Part shown: positions 63,528 through 64,000 of the stretch, piece by piece
Layout of the letters: every line of letters begins with the position of its first letter
Numbering within the stretch: the stretch's first letter is position 1
Origin: Parasphingorhabdus cellanae
Lineage (GTDB): Bacteria; Pseudomonadota; Alphaproteobacteria; Sphingomonadales; Sphingomonadaceae
DNA length: 64,000 bases
Direction of reading: 5' to 3'
Assembly: GCF_017498565.1 (NCBI RefSeq)
Contig: NZ_CP071794.1
Coordinates: 930,001-994,000, forward strand
The notes under the pieces: model-generated
Databases searched by the model: none
Seen by the model: the letters and a program-made list of their open reading frames with translations, nothing else
What the model was told of the DNA's origin: nothing
Program-made: the position numbers and the translations under genes

Positions 63528-64000
63528 ATGAACGACAGTGCCCCCGATAGCCTGATTCCTTATGATGAAATAGTGCAGGAAGCGCTGCGCGCTGTGGTCG
63601 GCCGGGTGTTGGGCGAAGTGGAGGCCAATGGCCTGCCCGGCGATCATCATTTCTACATCACGTTCAAGACCCGTGCACCGGGTGTCGATATACCCGATCA
63701 TCTGATCGCGAAATTCCCGGATGAAATGACCATCGTGCTGCAAAATCGCTATTGGGATCTGTCGGTTAGCGAGGATCGGTTCGAGGTCGGATTAAGCTTT
63801 AATCAGATCAGTTCGATGCTGCATATTCCATTTGCTGCGATCACCTCCTTTGTTGATCCGGCGGTTGATTTTGCCCTGCAATTCCAGGTGGATGAGGTCG
63901 AAGGCGATCTCGACAGCCATGAACCGGCGCAAAATGACGGCGATCAAGAAGCAGTTGAGACAGTCGATGATGGCTCCAACGTTGTAACGGTGGACTTCGG
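63528..64000 (+). CDS. sspB: SspB, ClpXP adaptor (alpha type), 3' end outside window
   Basis: 157 codons are present and the frame is open at the edge. It starts MNDSAPDSLIPYDEIVQEAL; the SspB fold shows HHFYITFKTRAPGVDIPDHL, MTIVLQNRYWDL and ISSMLHIPFAAITSFVDPAV. An acidic linker follows, ahead of the expected ClpX-binding tail. It brings ssrA-tagged and other substrates to ClpXP. Divergent from hisB, the usual position in sphingomonads. Confidence 0.93.
   Translation, partial: MNDSAPDSLIPYDEIVQEALRAVVGRVLGEVEANGLPGDHHFYITFKTRAPGVDIPDHLIAKFPDEMTIVLQNRYWDLSVSEDRFEVGLSFNQISSMLHIPFAAITSFVDPAVDFALQFQVDEVEGDLDSHEPAQNDGDQEAVETVDDGSNVVTVDF

Overview
The window looks like a chromosomal segment of a marine or freshwater alphaproteobacterium of the Sphingomonadales (Sphingorhabdus, Parasphingorhabdus or Sphingopyxis-like). 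The basis is the number of TonB-dependent receptors, the his gene order, an alpha-type SspB, DUF2924/DUF3489 recombinase cassettes and moderate GC. The genus is inference; no rRNA gene is present.

Left part (1-18.9 kb). The window opens in an Anbu operon: circularly permuted ATP-grasp (partial), alpha-E, transglutaminase, proteasome-like Anbu. Next come a TonB receptor, a DUF3604 PHP-type lipoprotein and a TetR regulator, then a DUF1624 membrane protein. A minus-strand operon follows: small HAH/CAIC protein, siderophore-type TonB receptor, ABC ATPase and two DUF3526 permeases, the last four joined by short gaps or stop/start overlaps. A Fur-box-preceded TonB receptor and a PepSY membrane protein close this part.

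Zinc part (18.9-24.6 kb and 30.2-41.1 kb). Four near-identical 16-mers (TATGATAYAWCATMWC) sit in front of a His-rich FtsX-type ABC operon with DUF3299, the merC-zur / COG0523-DUF1826 divergent pair, an S46 peptidase / M1-like peptidase / DUF6702 operon, and a ZnuD-like TonB receptor followed by a second COG0523 GTPase. This looks like a Zur regulon covering much of a 20-kb stretch, with a decayed merC copy carrying a decayed site.

Between these (25.0-30.2 kb) lies a cobalamin-riboswitch operon: DUF6580 transporter, cytosolic BtuF-like protein and a DUF5522-PP-loop fusion. A btuB C-terminal remnant, a truncated ParB-type DNA methylase and a frameshifted IS110 follow.

Accessory island (about 41.1-57.2 kb). 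It holds an IS30, integrase remnants, an AT-rich candidate RiPP/bacteriocin locus (HlyD, C39-peptidase ABC transporter split by a one-base frameshift in a G6 tract, a 55-aa double-glycine precursor, and an asparagine-synthetase-like enzyme), a lipoprotein, an IS481 remnant that truncates an Eco57I-type restriction-modification gene, a VWA lipoprotein, and a DUF3489-DUF2924-serine recombinase cassette next to tRNA-Phe.

Right part (57.2-64 kb) is core genome: yacG, a sodium-dependent transporter, a HIT protein, and hisE-(mini PEP-CTERM protein)-hisF-hisA-hisH-hisB on the minus strand, with sspB (partial) divergent.

The most interesting items are the RiPP locus, whose combination of genes I do not recognise as a described class, and the Zur-like site set with secreted peptidases in it.
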